DNA of 64,000 nucleotides from Globodera rostochiensis (taxonomy: Eukaryota > Nematoda > Chromadorea > Rhabditida > Heteroderidae), in assembly GCA_018350325.1 (NCBI GenBank), contig JAEVLN010000042.1, positions 310,001 through 374,000 on the forward strand. The letters run 5' to 3'. Within the stretch, counting starts at the first letter, position 1; each line of letters begins with the position of its first letter. The notes below the pieces were generated by a model. That model made no database searches and had not been told where the DNA came from. It saw nothing but the letters and a program-made list of their open reading frames with translations. Position numbers and translations under genes: made by a program. This document shows, piece after piece, positions 1 to 12,840 of this stretch.

Positions 1-2770
1 ACTCCCCGACAATGGCAGGCGCCCGCCGCCGCCACTGCCAGGCGCCACCGCCACTCCTCCGACAATGGCAGGCGCCACGCCGCCCACCGCCACTGCAGGC
101 GCCACCGCCACTACTCCGACAATGGCAGGCGCCGCCGCCGCCACTGCAGGCGCCACCGCCCCTCCTCCGACAATGTGCAGGCGCCACCGCCGCACTGCAG
201 GCGCCACCGCCACTCCTCCGACAATGGCAGGGCGCCACCGCCGCCACTGCAGGCGCCACCGCCACTCCTCCGACAATGGCAGGCGCCACCGCCGCCACTG
301 CAGGCGCAACCCCCGCAACTGCAGGCGCCACTCCACTCCCGACAATGCAGGCGCCGCCGCAGCCACTGCAGGCCACCACCGCCACTCCGTCCGACAATGG
401 CAGGCGCCACCCGCGCCACTGCAGGCGCCACCGCCACTCCCCCGACAAATTGGCAGGGCGCCGCACGCCGCCAATGCAGGCGCCACCGCCACTCACTCCG
501 ACAATGGCAGGCGCCAGCCGCCGCCACTGCAGGCGACCACCGCCACTCCTCCGACAATGGCAGGCGCCACCGGCCGCCACTGCAGGCGCCACGCCGCACA
601 GGCTGCAGGCACCACTCGCCACTCCTCGACAATGGCAGGCGCCACCGCCGCCACTGCAGGCGCCACCGCCACTCCTCCGACAATGGCAGGCGCCACCGCC
701 ACTGCAGGCACCACCGCCACTCCTCGACAATGGCAGGCGCACGCCGCCGCCACTGCAGGCGCCACCCGCCACTCCTCCGACCAATGGCAGGCCGCCACCG
801 CCGCCACTGCAGGCGCCACCGCCATCCCTCCGACCAATGGCAGGCGCCCGCCGCCGCCACTGCAGGCGCCACCGCCACTCCCCGACAATGGCAGGCGACC
901 GCCGCCGCACGTGCAGGCACCACCGCCCACTCCTCCGACAATGGCAGGCGCCACCGCCGCCACTGCAGGCCGCCACCGCCCACTCCTCCGACAATGGCAG
1001 GCGCCACCGCCGCCACTGCAGGCGCCACCGCGGCCCCCGCCACTCCTCCGACAATGGCAGGCGGCCACCGCCGCCACTGCAGGGCGCCACCGCCACTCGT
1101 CAGACACTGGCAGGCGCCCACTCCTCCGACCACTGCAGGCGCCACCGCCTGCCCACTGCAGGCGCCACCGCCATCCAACTGCAGGCAGCCGACCGCCGGC
1201 CACTGCAGGCGCCACCGCCACTTCCCTCCGACAATGGCAGGCGGCCCACCGCCGCCACTGCAGGCGCCACCCGCCACTTCCTCCGACAATGGCAGGCGCC
1301 AGCCGGCCACTGCAGGCAGCCCCGCCACTCCTCCGACAATGGCAGGCGCCACCGCCGCCACTGCAGGCGCCACCGCCGCACTGCAGGCGCCACCGCCACT
1401 CCTCCCGACAATGGCAGGCGCCGCCGCCGCCACTGCAGGCGCCACCGCCACTCCTCCGACAATGGCAGGCGCCACCGCCGCCACTGCAGGCGCCAACCGC
1501 CACTCCTCCGACAATGGCAGGCGCCACCGCCCCACTGCAGGCGCCACCGCCACTCCTCCGACAATGGCAGGCGCCGGCCCCGCCGCCACTGCAGGCGCCA
1601 CCGCCACTCCTCCGACAATGGCAGGCGCCAGCCGCAGCCACTGCAGGCGCCACCGCCGCCACTGCAGGCGCCACCGCCACTCCTCCGACAATGGCAGGCG
1701 CCACCGCCGCCACTGCAGGCGCCACCGCCACTCCTCGACAATGGCAGGCGCCACCGCCGCCACTGCAGGCGCCACCACGCCACTCCTCCGACAACTGGCA
1801 GGCGCCCCGCCGCCACGTGCAGGCGCCACCGCCACTCCTCCGACAATGGCAGGCGCCACCGCAGCCACTGCAGGCGCCACTCCGCCACTTCAGCCCACCA
1901 GCCACTCCCCCGACAATGGCAATGCGCCGCCCGCCGCCACGCAGCGCCACGCCATCTCCTCCGACAATGGCAGGCGGCCCCGCCGCCACTGCAGGCGCCA
2001 CCACCGGCCACTCCTCCGACAATTTCAGCTCAACGCCGTCCAATGCAGGCGCCACCGACGCCACTCATGCGCCATCCCGCCAATCCTCCGACATTGCAGG
2101 CTCCGCCGCCGCCACTGCAGGCGCCACCGACCGCCCTCTCCGACAATTCTAGGCGCCACGCCGGCCGGCACGCAGGCGCCACCGCCGCCACTGCAGGCGC
2201 CAACCTGCCGCCACTGCAGGCGCCCACCGACACTTTCCCCCGAAATGGCAGGCGCCGCCGCCGCCACTGCAGGCGCCACCGCCACTCCTCCGACAATGGC
2301 AGGCGCCGCCCGCCGCCCACTGCATGCGGCCAATGCCCCTCCTCCCGAAATGGCAAGGCGGCCGCCGCGCACTGCCGGCGCCACCCGCCACTGCAGGCAC
2401 CACCGCCACTCCTCCGACAATGGCAGGCGCCACCGCCGCCACTGCAGGCGCCACCGCCACTCCTCCGACAATGGCAGGCGCCACCGCCGCCACTGCAGGC
2501 GCCACCGCCACCTCGGCAGGCGCCACCCCCGCCATGCAGGGCGCCACCGCCACTCCCGACAATGGCAGGCCGCCGCCGCCGCGCAGGCGCCACCGCCACT
2601 CCTCCGCCGGCCACGCCGGCCCGCCGCCACTGCAGGCGCCACCGCCACTCCCCGCATGGCAGGCGGCCGCCACCGCCCCCCACTGCAGGCGCCACCGCCA
2701 CTCCCCGCAATGGCAGGCGCCACCCCCGACAGGCGCCACCGCCACTCCCCGCAGGCGCCCCGCCACTGCA
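1..2770. repeat. Degenerate left portion of the minisatellite
   Basis: Units here differ from the consensus by many single-base insertions and deletions, for example extra C in CACCGCCC, CTCCCGACAA, or lost bases in CTCCTCGACAATGG. From about 2,770 rightwards indels become rare and units are nearly identical. Because indels of one base are scattered through every unit, no single frame keeps the same peptide repeat across this part. Either old decayed array or unpolished long-read error would look like this. Confidence 0.8.
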
Positions 2771-5700
2771 GGCCCACCGCCACTCCCCCGACAATGGCAG
2801 GCGCCACCGCCGCCACTGCAGGCGCCACCGCCACTCCTCCGACAATGGCAGGCGCCGCCGCCGCCACTGCAGGCGCCACCGCCACTCCTCCGACAATGGC
2901 AGCCGCCACCGCCGCCACTGCAGGCGTCACCGCCACTCCTCCGACAATGGCAGGCGCCGCCGCCGCCACTGCAGGCGCCACCGCCACTCCCCCGACAATG
3001 GCAGGCGCCGCCGCCGCCAGTGCAGGCGCCACCGCCACTCCTCCGACAATGGCAGGCGCCACCGCCGCCACTGCAGGCGCCACCGCCACTCCTCCGACAA
3101 TGGCAGGCGCCACCGCCGCCACTGCAGGCGCCACCGCCACTCCTCCGACAATGGCAGGCGCCACCGCCGCCACTGCAGGCGCCACCGCCGCCACTGCAGG
3201 CACCACCGCCACTCCTCCGACAATGGCAGGCGCCACCGCCGCCACTGCAGGCGCCACCGCCGCCACTGCAGGCGCCACCGCCGCCACTGCAGGCGCCACC
3301 GCCACTCCCCGACAATGGCAGGCGCCACCGCCGCCACTGCAGGCGCCACCGCCACTCCTCCGACAATGGCAGGCGCCGCCGCCGCCACTGCAGGCGCCAC
3401 CGCCACTCCTCCGACAATGGCAGCCGCCACCGCCGCCACTGCAGGCGCCACCGCCACTCCTCCGACAATGGCAGCCGCCACCGCCGCCACTGCAGGCGCC
3501 ACCGCCACTCCTCCGACAATGGCAGGCGCCGCCGCCGCCACTGCAGGCGCCACCGCCACTGCAGGCACCACCGCCACTCCTCCGACAATGGCAGGCGCCA
3601 CCGCCACTGCAGGCACCACCGCCACTCCTCCGACAATGGCAGGCGCCACCGCCGCCACTGCAGGCGCCACCGCCACTCCTCCGACAATGGCAGGCGCCGC
3701 CGCCGCCACTGCAGGCGCCACCGCCACTCCTCCGACAATGGCAGGCGCCGCCGCCGCCACTGCAGGCGCCACCGCCACTCCTCCGAAAATGGCAGGCGCC
3801 GCCGCCGCCACTGCAGGCGCCACCGCCACTGCAGGCACCACCGCCACTCCTCCGACAATGGCAGGCGCCACCGCCGCCACTGCAGGCCCCCCACCCGCCA
3901 CTCCTCCGACAATGGCAGGCGCCACCGCCGCCACTGCAGGCGCCACCGCCACTGCAGGCACCACCGCCACTCCTCCGACAATGGCAGGCGCCACCGCCGC
4001 CACTGCAGGCGCCACCGCCATTTCCTCCGACAATGGCAGGCGCCACCGCCACTGCAGGCCCACCGCCACTCCTCCGACAATGGCAGGCGCCACCGCCGCC
4101 ACTGCAGGCGCCACCCCCACTCCTCCGACAATGGCAGGCGCCACCGCCGCCACTGCAGGCGCCACCGCCGCCACTGCAGGCGCCACCGCCGCCACTGCAG
4201 GCGCCACCGCCACTCCCCCGACAATGGCAGGCGCCGCCGCCGCCACTGCAGGCGCCACCGCCACTCCTCCGACAATGGCAGGCGCCCCCCCCGCCACTGC
4301 AGGCGCCCCGCCCCCAAATGAAAAGGCGGCCGCCCCGCCACTGCAGGCGCCACCGCCACTCCTCCGACAATGGCAGGCGCCACCGCCGCCACTGCGGGCC
4401 CCACCGCCACTCCTCCGACAATGGCAGGCGCCCCGCCGCCACTGCAGGCGCCACCGCCACTGCAGGCCCACCGCCACTCCCCGACAATGGCAGGCGCCCC
4501 GCCGCCACTGCAGGCGCCACCGCCGCCCACGGGCAGGCGCCACCGCCGCCACTGCAGGCGCCACCGCCACTCCCCCGACAATGGCAGGCGCCGCCGCCGC
4601 CACTGCAGGCGCCACCGCCACTCCTCCGACAATGGCAGGCCCCCGCCGCCGCCACTGCAGGCGCCGCCGCCGCCACTGCAGGCGCCACCGCCAATGCAGG
4701 CACCACCGCCACTCCTCCGACAATGGCAGGCGCCACCGCCACTGCAGGCACCACCGCCACTCCTCCGACAATGGCAGGCGCCGCCGCCGCCACTGCAGGC
4801 GCCATCGCCACTCCTCCGACAATGGCAGGCGCCACCGCCGCCACTGCAGGCGCCACCGCCACTCCTCCGACAATGGCAGGCGCCGCCGCCGCCACTGCAG
4901 GCGCCACCGCCACTCCTCCGACAATGGCAGGCGCCACCGCCACTCCTCCGACAATGGCAGGCGCCGCCGCCGCCACTGCAGGCGCCACCGCCACTCCTCC
5001 GACAATGGCAGGCGCCACCGCCGCCACTGCAGGCGCCACCGCCACTGCAGGCACCACCGCCACTCCTCCGACAATGGCAGGCGCCACCGCCACTGCAGGC
5101 ACCACCGCCACTCCTCCGACAATGGCAGGCGCCACCGCCGCCACTGCAGGCGCCACCGCCACTCCTCCGACAATGGCAGGCGCCGCCGCCGCCACTGCAG
5201 GCGCCACCGCCACTCCTCCGACAATGGCAGGCGCCGCCGCCGCCACTGCAGGCGCCACCGCCACTCCTCCGACAATGGCAGGCGCCGCCGCGCCCACTGC
5301 AGGCGCCACCGCCACTCCTCCGCAATGGCAGGCCGCCGCCGCCGCCACTGCAGGCGCCACCGCCACTGCAGGCACCACCGCCACTCCTCCGACAATTGGC
5401 AGGCGCCACCGCCGCCACTGCAGGCGCCACCGCCACATCCTCGACAATGGCAGGCGCCACCGCCGCCACTGCAGGCGCCACCGCCACTGCAGGCCACCAC
5501 CGCCACTCTCCGACAATGGCAGGCGCCACCGCCGCCACTGCAGGCGCACCGCCACTTCTCCCGACAATGGCAGGCGCCACCGCCACTGCAGGCACCACCG
5601 CCACTCACTCCGACAATGGCAGGCGCCACCGCCGCCACTGCAGGCGCCACCGCACTCCTCCGACAATGGCAGGCGCCACCGCCCGCCACTGCAGGCGCCA

Positions 5701-7770
5701 CCGCCGCCACTGCAGCAGGCGCCACCGCCGCCACTGCAGGCGCCACCGCCACTCCCCCGACAATGGCAGGCGCCGCCGCCGCCACTGCAGGCGCCACCGC
5801 CACTCCTCCGACAATGGCAGGCGCCGCCGCCGCCACTGCAGGCGCCGCCGCCGCCACTGCAGGCGCCGCCGCCGCCACTGCAGGCGCCACCGCCACTCCT
5901 CCGACAATGGCAGGCGCCACCGCCGCCACTGCAGCGCCACCGCCACTCCTCCGACAATGGCAGGCGCCGCCGCCGCCACTGCAGGCGCCACCGCCACTGC
6001 AGGCACCACCGCCACTCCTCCGACAATGGCAGGCGCCACCGCCACTCCTCCGACAATGGCAGGCGCCGCCGCCGCCACTGCAGGCGCCATCGCCACTCCT
6101 CCGACAATGGCAGGCGCCACCGCCGCCACTGCAGGCGCCACCGCCACTCCTTCGACAATGGCAGGCGCCGCCGCCGCCACTGCAGGCGCCACCGCCACTC
6201 CTCCGACAATGGCAGGCGCCACCGCCGCCACTGCAGGCGCCACCGCCACTCCTCCGACAATGGCAGGCGCCGCCGCCGCCACTGCAGGCGCCACCGCCAC
6301 TGCAGGCACCACCGCCACTCCTCCGACAATGGCAGGCGCCACCGCCGCCACTGCAGGCGCCACCGCCACTCCTCCGACAATGGCAGGCGCCACCGCCGCC
6401 ACTGCAGGCGCCACCGCCACTGCAGGCACCACCGCCACTCCTCCGACAATGGCAGGCGCCACCGCCGCCACTGCAGGCGCCACCGCCACTTCTCCGACAA
6501 TGGCAGGCGCCACCGCCACTGCAGGCACCACCGCCACTCCTCCGACAATGGCAGGCGCCACCGCCGCCACTGCAGGCGCCACCGCCACTCCTCCGACAAT
6601 GGCAGGCGCCACCGCCGCCACTGCAGGCGCCACCGCCGCCACTGCAGGCGCCACCGCCGCCACTGCAGGCGCCACCGCCACTCCCCCGACAATGGCAGGC
6701 GCCGCTGCCGCCACTGCAGGCGCCACCGCCACTCCTCCGACAATGGCAGGCGCCGCCGCCGCCACTGCAGGCGCCACCGCCACTCCTCCGACAATGGCAG
6801 GCGCCACCGCCGCCACTGCAGCGCCACCGCCACTCCTCCGACAATGGCAGGCGCCGCCGCCGCCACTGCAGGCGCCACCGCCACTACAGGCACCACCGCC
6901 ACTACTCCGACAATGGCAGGCGCCACCGCCACTCCTCCGACAATGGCAGGCGCCGCCGCCGCCACTGCAGGCGCCATCGCCACTCCTCCGACAATGGCAG
7001 GCGCCACCGCCGCCACTGCAGGCGCCACCGCCACTCCTCCGACAATGGCAGGCGCCGCCGCCGCCACTGCAGGCGCCACCGCCACTCCTCCGACAATGGC
7101 AGGCGCCACCGCCGCCACTGCAGCGCCACCGCCATTCCTCCGACAATGGCAGGCGCCGCCGCCGCCACTGCAGGCGCCACCGCCACTCCTCCGACAATGG
7201 CAGGCGCCACCGCCGCCACTGCAGGCGCCACCGCCACTGCAGGCACCACCGCCACTCCTCCGACAATGGCAGGCGCCACCGCCACTGCAGGCACCACCGC
7301 CACTCCTCCGACAATGGCAGGCGCCACCGCCGCCACTGCAGGCGCCACCGCCACTCCTCCGACAATGGCAGGCGCCGCCGCCGCCACTGCAGGCGCCACC
7401 GCCACTCCTCCGACAACGGCAGGCGCCGCCGCCGCCACTGCAGGCGCCACCGCCACTCCTCCGACAATGGCAGGCGCCACCGCCGCCACTGCAGGCGCCA
7501 CCGCCACTGCAGGCACCACCGCCACTCCTCCGACAATGGCAGGCGCCACCGCCGCCACTGCAGGCGCCACCGCCACTCCTCCGACAATGGCAGGCGCCAC
7601 CGCCACTGCAGGCACCACCGCCACTCCTCCGACAATGGCAGGCGCCACCGCCGCCACTGCAGGCGCCACCGCCACTCCTCCGACAATGGCAGGCGCCACC
7701 GCCGCCACTGCAGGCGCCACCGCCGCCACTGCAGGCGCCACCGCCGCCACTGCAGGCGCCACCGCCGCCA

Positions 7771-10190
7771 CTGCAGACGCCACCGCCACTCCCCCGACAA
7801 TGGCAGGCGCCGCCGCCGCCACTGCAGGCGCCACCGCCACTCCTCCGACAATGGCAGGCGCCGCCGCCGCCACTGCAGGCGCCACCGCCACTCCTCCGAC
7901 AATGGCAGGCGCCACCGCCGCCACTGCAGCGCCACCGCCACTCCTCCGACAATGGCAGGCGCCGCCGCCGCCGCCGCCACTGCAGGCGCCACCGCCACTC
8001 CTCCGACAATGGCAGGCGCCACCGCCGCCACTGCAGGCGCCACCGCACTGCAGGCACCACCGCCACTCCTCCGACAATGGCAGGCGCCACCGCACTGCAG
8101 GCACCACCGCCACTCCTCCGACAATGGCAGGCGCCACCGCCACTGCAGGCACCACCGCCACTCCTCCGACAATGGCAGGCGCCACCGCCGCCACTGCAGG
8201 CGCCACCGCCACTCCTCCGACAATGGCAGGCGCCGCCGCCGCCACTGCAGGCGCCACCGCCACTCCTCCGACAATGGCAGGCGCCACCGCCGCCACTGCA
8301 GGCGCCACCGCCACTCCTCCGACAATGGCAGGCGCCGCCGCCGCCACTGCAGGCGCCACCGCCACTCCTCCGACAATGGCAGGCGCCACCGCCGCCACTG
8401 CAGGCGCCACCGCCACTGCAGGCACCACCGCCACTCCTCCGACAATGGCAGGCGCCACCGCCACTGCAGGCACCACCGCCACTCCTCCGACAATGGCAGG
8501 CGCCACCGCCGCCACTGCAGGCGCCACCGCCACTCCTCCGACAATGGCAGGCGCCGCCGCCGCCACTGCAGGCGCCACCGCCACTCCTCCGACAACGGCA
8601 GGCGCCGCCGCCGCCACTGCAGGCGCCACCGCCACTCCTCCGACAACGGCAGGCGCCGCCGCCGCCACTGCAGGCGCCACCGCCACTCCTCCGACAACGG
8701 CAGGCGCCGCCGCCGCCACTGCAGGCGCCACCGCCACTCCTCCGACAACGGCAGGCGCCGCCGCCGCCACTGCAGGCGCCACCGCCACTGCAGGCACCAC
8801 CGCCACTCCTCCGACAATGGCAGGCGCCACCGCCGCCACTGCAGGCGCCACCGCCACTCCTCCGACAATGGCAGGCGCCACCGCCACTGCAGGCACCACC
8901 GCCACTCCTCCGACAATGGCAGGCGCCACCGCCGCCACTGCAGGCGCCACCGCCACTCCTCCGACAATGGCAGGCGCCACCGCCGCCACTGCAGGCGCCA
9001 CCGCCGCCACTGCAGGCGCCACCGCCGCCACTGCAGGCGCCACCGCCGCCACTGCAGACGCCACCGCCACTCCCCCGACAATGGCAGGCGCCGCCGCCGC
9101 CACTGCAGGCGCCACCGCCACTCCTCCGACAATGGCAGGCGCCGCCGCCGCCACTGCAGGCGCCACCGCCACTCCTCCGACAATGGCAGGCGCCACCGCC
9201 GCCACTGCAGCGCCACCGCCACTCCTCCGACAATGGCAGGCGCCGCCGCCGCCGCCGCCACTGCAGGCGCCACCGCCACTCCTCCGACAATGGCAGGCGC
9301 CACCGCCGCCACTGCAGGCGCCACCGCACTGCAGGCACCACCGCCACTCCTCCGACAATGGCAGGCGCCACCGCACTGCAGGCACCACCGCCACTCCTCC
9401 GACAATGGCAGGCGCCACCGCCACTGCAGGCACCACCGCCACTCCTCCGACAATGGCAGGCGCCACCGCCGCCACTGCAGGCGCCACCGCCACTCCTCCG
9501 ACAATGGCAGGCGCCGCCGCCGCCACTGCAGGCGCCACCGCCACTCCTCCGACAATGGCAGGCGCCACCGCCGCCACTGCAGGCGCCACCGCCACTCCTC
9601 CGACAATGGCAGGCGCCGCCGCCGCCACTGCAGGCGCCACCGCCACTCCTCCGACAATGGCAGGCGCCACCGCCGCCACTGCAGGCGCCACCGCCACTGC
9701 AGGCACCACCGCCACTCCTCCGACAATGGCAGGCGCCACCGCCACTGCAGGCACCACCGCCACTCCTCCGACAATGGCAGGCGCCACCGCCGCCACTGCA
9801 GGCGCCACCGCCACTCCTCCGACAATGGCAGGCGCCGCCGCCGCCACTGCAGGCGCCACCGCCACTCCTCCGACAACGGCAGGCGCCGCCGCCGCCACTG
9901 CAGGCGCCACCGCCACTCCTCCGACAACGGCAGGCGCCGCCGCCGCCACTGCAGGCGCCACCGCCACTCCTCCGACAACGGCAGGCGCCGCCGCCGCCAC
10001 TGCAGGCGCCACCGCCACTCCTCCGACAACGGCAGGCGCCGCCGCCGCCACTGCAGGCGCCACCGCCACTCCTCCGACAACGGCAGGCGCCGCCGCCGCC
10101 ACTGCAGGCGCCACCGCCACTCCTCCGACAACGGCAGGCGCCGCCGCCGCCACTGCAGGCGCCACCGCCACTCCTCCGACAATGGCAGGC
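7771..10190. repeat. Higher-order duplication, 1,281-bp period, in the minisatellite
   Basis: Rare variants recur at a fixed offset of 1,281 bp: CTGCAGACGCC at 7,771 and 9,052; a GCC-extended block at about 7,960 and 9,241; CACCGCACTGCAGGCACC at about 8,041 and 9,322; and runs of CGACAACGG units beginning near 8,590 and 9,871. The first copy has four consecutive ACAACGG units and the second has six, so the duplicate has since changed by local unit gain. The offset is 25 units plus 6 bp, reflecting unequal block numbers. Confidence 0.9.
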
Positions 10191-10200
10191 GCCGCCGCCA

Positions 10201-10855
10201 GCCATCTACACTACTACTGGCAACCGCCTGTTGCGGCGGTGGTTCAACTGCTGCTTCTTAAAATAAATTTTTTTTTTTTAATTTTCTGTTCCTATCTAAA
10301 ATGCAAAGATTTGACCACAGATGGGTTAATTATAGATTGATTTTTTATCGAAAAACGGCAAAATTCATCCTTACAGTCTACCGGGTTCGAACCCCTGGCT
10401 CAGAGCAAAAAATGTACCATCAAACTGCGCGGAAATGTGCCGCATTTGATCGAAGAACTATGACGCATAGAGACCGGAAAGTTGGACCCAACAAATTTTC
10501 AAAACGGTAATTTTTTAAGCTTTTTTCTTTTTAGGAATGAAAGATGTCCGCAATTTTTCCATTTTGGCCATATTTAAGTGGTTCAAAAACCGGTAAACAT
10601 TTTCCCTAATAATATTAATATTTATCAAAAATGGAGTAAAAATACCCCCCTAAGAATCGACTTTTTTAGGTACCCCCCGCCCCCCCCCCCAAAAGCTAAA
10701 TATGTGCCTGGTCGGCGGTAGGTGACAACAAATTGTCGGGGTCGTGGTTCTCAAAACTTTAGCATTGTCTCAGTGGGCAAGAAAAACAATATAAATTTTT
10801 TTCCAAACCCGGTCATTTCAAAATTTCAGTATCTACTTTTTAGGAATGTGAAAGG
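10201..10855. other. AT-rich flank of the minisatellite
   Basis: All three forward frames that run through the array meet a stop between 10,261 and 10,340, close to an AATAAA-like string and a T-run near 10,262-10,282. An isolated tRNA B-box-like string (GGGTTCGAACCCC) lies at about 10,382. A C-run sits near 10,680-10,692. I see no convincing gene. Confidence 0.4.
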
Positions 10856-10857
10856 TC

Positions 10858-10884
10858 CGGCGCTGCCGACAGGCGCCGCCGGGG
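10858..10884 (+). repeat. Dispersed GC hairpin motif (degenerate copy)
   Basis: A copy of the 24-bp interrupted palindrome found repeatedly in this window: arms CGGCGGTGCC and GGCGCCGCCG around a GATA-like centre. Here it reads CGGCGCTGCC-GACA-GGCGCCGCCG. It is an island of GC in AT-rich DNA. Confidence 0.55.
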
Positions 10885-11056
10885 GAATTTAAAAAAAACT
10901 CACAATCTTTGTTAAGGAATTTAAATTAACAAATTCTTTTTTTGCGCGTGTAAAAATATTAAAAATTTATCAAAAATTGTATTAATGCGGGGCATGTGAA
11001 TAAGGAAAAACAATAAACATTGCTTGCAGTCAAGCGGGTTTGAATACAAAAATGGC

Positions 11057-11150
11057 TTGGACCAAACAAAATTTAGTCAATAATATTGGGTTTATTTTGG
11101 TTTTGGTTTTTTTCAGTTTGGCCCAAACAAAATTTGGTCAGTAATATTGG
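11057..11150 (+). repeat. Direct repeat pair
   Basis: The string CCAAACAAAATTT(A/G)GTCA followed by (A/G)TAATATTGG appears at about 11,062 and again at about 11,122, separated by a T-rich stretch. Function unknown. Confidence 0.5.
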
Positions 11151-11154
11151 TAAA

Positions 11155-11300
11155 AAAATTTTATACAACGATACGATATTTCGATAAATTATCGTTATCG
11201 AAAATTATCGAAATATCTGGATTTTCTTCGATCGATAGTATCGCGATAATTATCGAAAAATTTATCGCGATGATTATCGAATTTATCGTATCGTGCCGCA
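11155..11300. repeat. ATCG word array, probable truncated hAT-type element
   Basis: Dense iteration of TATCG/CGATA words in both orientations (for example ACGATACGATATTTCGATAA), ending in a GTGCCGCACACTAG-like terminus at about 11,293-11,306. No matching far end is seen. A similar ATCGT word array lies at 63,605-63,685. Confidence 0.5.
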
Positions 11301-11316
11301 CACTAGTGATGAGTAG

Positions 11317-11419
11317 CAGGGATGGGAGCCGACGACCTCAAAAAATTTCGGAAATCGGAATTCCGACCCCAAAAAGTCGGAAATCGGAAAGTCGGAATTT
11401 GGAATTCCGACCATCCCTG
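11317..11419. mobile_element. hAT-type MITE, 103 bp, GTCGGAATTCCGA words
   Basis: Termini CAGGGATGG and CCATCCCTG are perfect inverted repeats. They are flanked by the perfect 8-bp duplication ATGAGTAG at 11,309-11,316 and 11,420-11,427. The interior is made of TCGGAATTCCGA and TCGGAAATCGGAA words. An 8-bp duplication plus a CAGGG terminus is characteristic of hAT transposons. No coding capacity, so non-autonomous. Confidence 0.9.
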
Positions 11420-11499
11420 ATGAGTAGCGCTCCGGTTTATATGGACAAAAAATCTCGAAATATGGCCATAAAATATAGATGAAATTTATAAAATATGGC

Positions 11500-11585
11500 C
11501 GGGGTCTCGGAAATCGGAATTCCGACCCCAAAGTCGGAAATCGGAATTCCGACCCCAAAAAAGTCGGAAATCGGAAATCGAAATT
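11500..11585. repeat. Second GTCGGAATTCCGA word array, without ends
   Basis: Contains the same words as the MITE at 11,317-11,419 (GGAAATCGGAATTCCGACCCC twice in tandem) but no CAGGGATGG termini. Probably a truncated relative. Confidence 0.55.
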
Positions 11586-11893
11586 TTTTTTACTAAAATT
11601 GGCCTTTTTCCCTCCCCCGCTCAACAAAATAATTTTTGAAAATCGAGTCAACAATAGTTTTTAATTGGGACAAATTTTAAAGTTTTAAAAATGTTCTCTT
11701 ACAAATCAGCATAGATGTTCACAGAAAATCGGAAAAATCATTTGCACATCGGAGATCTATACCCAAACCAATCACTCAACTCCCAACCACTCACCACTAA
11801 ACCACCATCAATGTAAAACTCGCTCAGAAATTAAATTTTATGGGTTTATTTTATATCCCGGTCCAAACGGGAGACTAGGGAGATGCGGGGGCT

Positions 11894-11918
11894 CGGCGGT
11901 GCCGATAGGCGACGCTGG
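11894..11918 (+). repeat. Dispersed GC hairpin motif
   Basis: CGGCGGTGCC-GATA-GGCGACGCTG: left arm and GATA loop are intact and the right arm carries two changes. Confidence 0.6.
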
Positions 11919-12741
11919 GTGAAATTTTATGACGATATTAACGCAAATTGCGGCGTCGACAGACAAGGAGAGAGTGCGGAAATGGTGGAGGAGGCGAGGT
12001 GGTTAGTGCTTTTTTTTCTTTGATTTTTTTCGTGTTAGGACAAAAGGCCAAAACGTTTAAAATTCCAATTCGGCCAAAAATGGCAAAATGCCAAATTCGC
12101 CAAATTGTTTTTGGCTTGCTGGTTGGCACTTTGACCTGGCGCCCATTTTTTTTTGATGAAAATTACTGTAATGAGAATAAATACACGGTTTATACAGAAA
12201 TTGCATTTTGTTATTATTTTTAAAATAAATCAAATTCCGTTGCCATTCTATCTGGTCAAATAGTAGGCCCAGTAGACAGCGTTGAAAGCTGAAAATTTGG
12301 CTTTGTGCATTATGAAAATTTAAAAAACAATGTCCATTTCAAACCGGCAAAAATCAATGGGAATGCCCTCGCGCAGATGAAATCAATTTTATGGCCCATT
12401 TTGCCATATTTGTAACGATTGAACGACGGTTCCTGGAAAATGCCAAAATTTAAAATAACATTTTAATAATCGCGCCACGACCAATCCGGCATGGAAACGT
12501 CCGGCCAACTCAGTCCGGACAGTTGTGTAATAACCAGTGTTTTGCTGTTCCAGCTTGGCCTGTTCTGTTCCTGTTCTGTTCTGTTCTAAGATTTTAGAAC
12601 AGCACAGGAACAGGAACAGATTCAAAATCCTTGGAACAGGAACAGAACAGGAACAGAACAGGCCAAGCTAGAACAGGGTAAAAATTGAAGAATTGAACAT
12701 GATTGAGTAATATTTGAAATTTTCCAATAATTCTTTATGGT

Positions 12742-12811
12742 CTCACGTGGCGCAGTGGTGAAACTGACTGACGCGATTCGATTTTGTCTAAAGTTCAACT
12801 TTCCCCAGTGA
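12742..12811 (+). repeat. tRNA-like module (SINE head)
   Basis: An A-box-like TGGCGCAGTGG is followed about 40 bp later by a degenerate B box AAGTTCAACTT. Ends TCACGTG and CAGTGA are weakly complementary. No usable anticodon arm, so tRNA-derived rather than a tRNA gene. Confidence 0.35.
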
Positions 12812-12840
12812 AAATCTTTTTTATTCTTTTTATTTTATTC

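Larger units (their letters stand above)
1..10200. repeat. 51-bp GC-rich minisatellite, about 10.2 kb
   Basis: Tandem array built from two blocks, a 21-bp block (GGCGCCACCGCCGCCACTGCA) written here only as its core GCCACCGCCGCCACTGCA, and a 30-bp block ending TCCTCCGACAATGGCAG. Together they make a 51-bp unit, with frequent extra or missing blocks. Each unit carries a PstI-type CTGCAG and GGCGCC sites. The unit contains no TAA, TAG or TGA on either strand, and 51 is divisible by 3, so several frames on both strands stay open for kilobases. The array runs off the left edge of the window and ends near 10,200 in unique AT-rich DNA. Whether any frame is translated cannot be told from sequence; the call as a tandem repeat is certain. 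Confidence 0.97.

Noticed and set aside
12..10340. Multi-thousand-codon frames across 1-10.3 kb on both strands
   Set aside because: They follow from a stop-free 51-bp unit in all frames. There is no start exon, no consistent frame through the indel-rich left part and no sign of codon constraint, so they are recorded as a repeat and as a question, not as genes.
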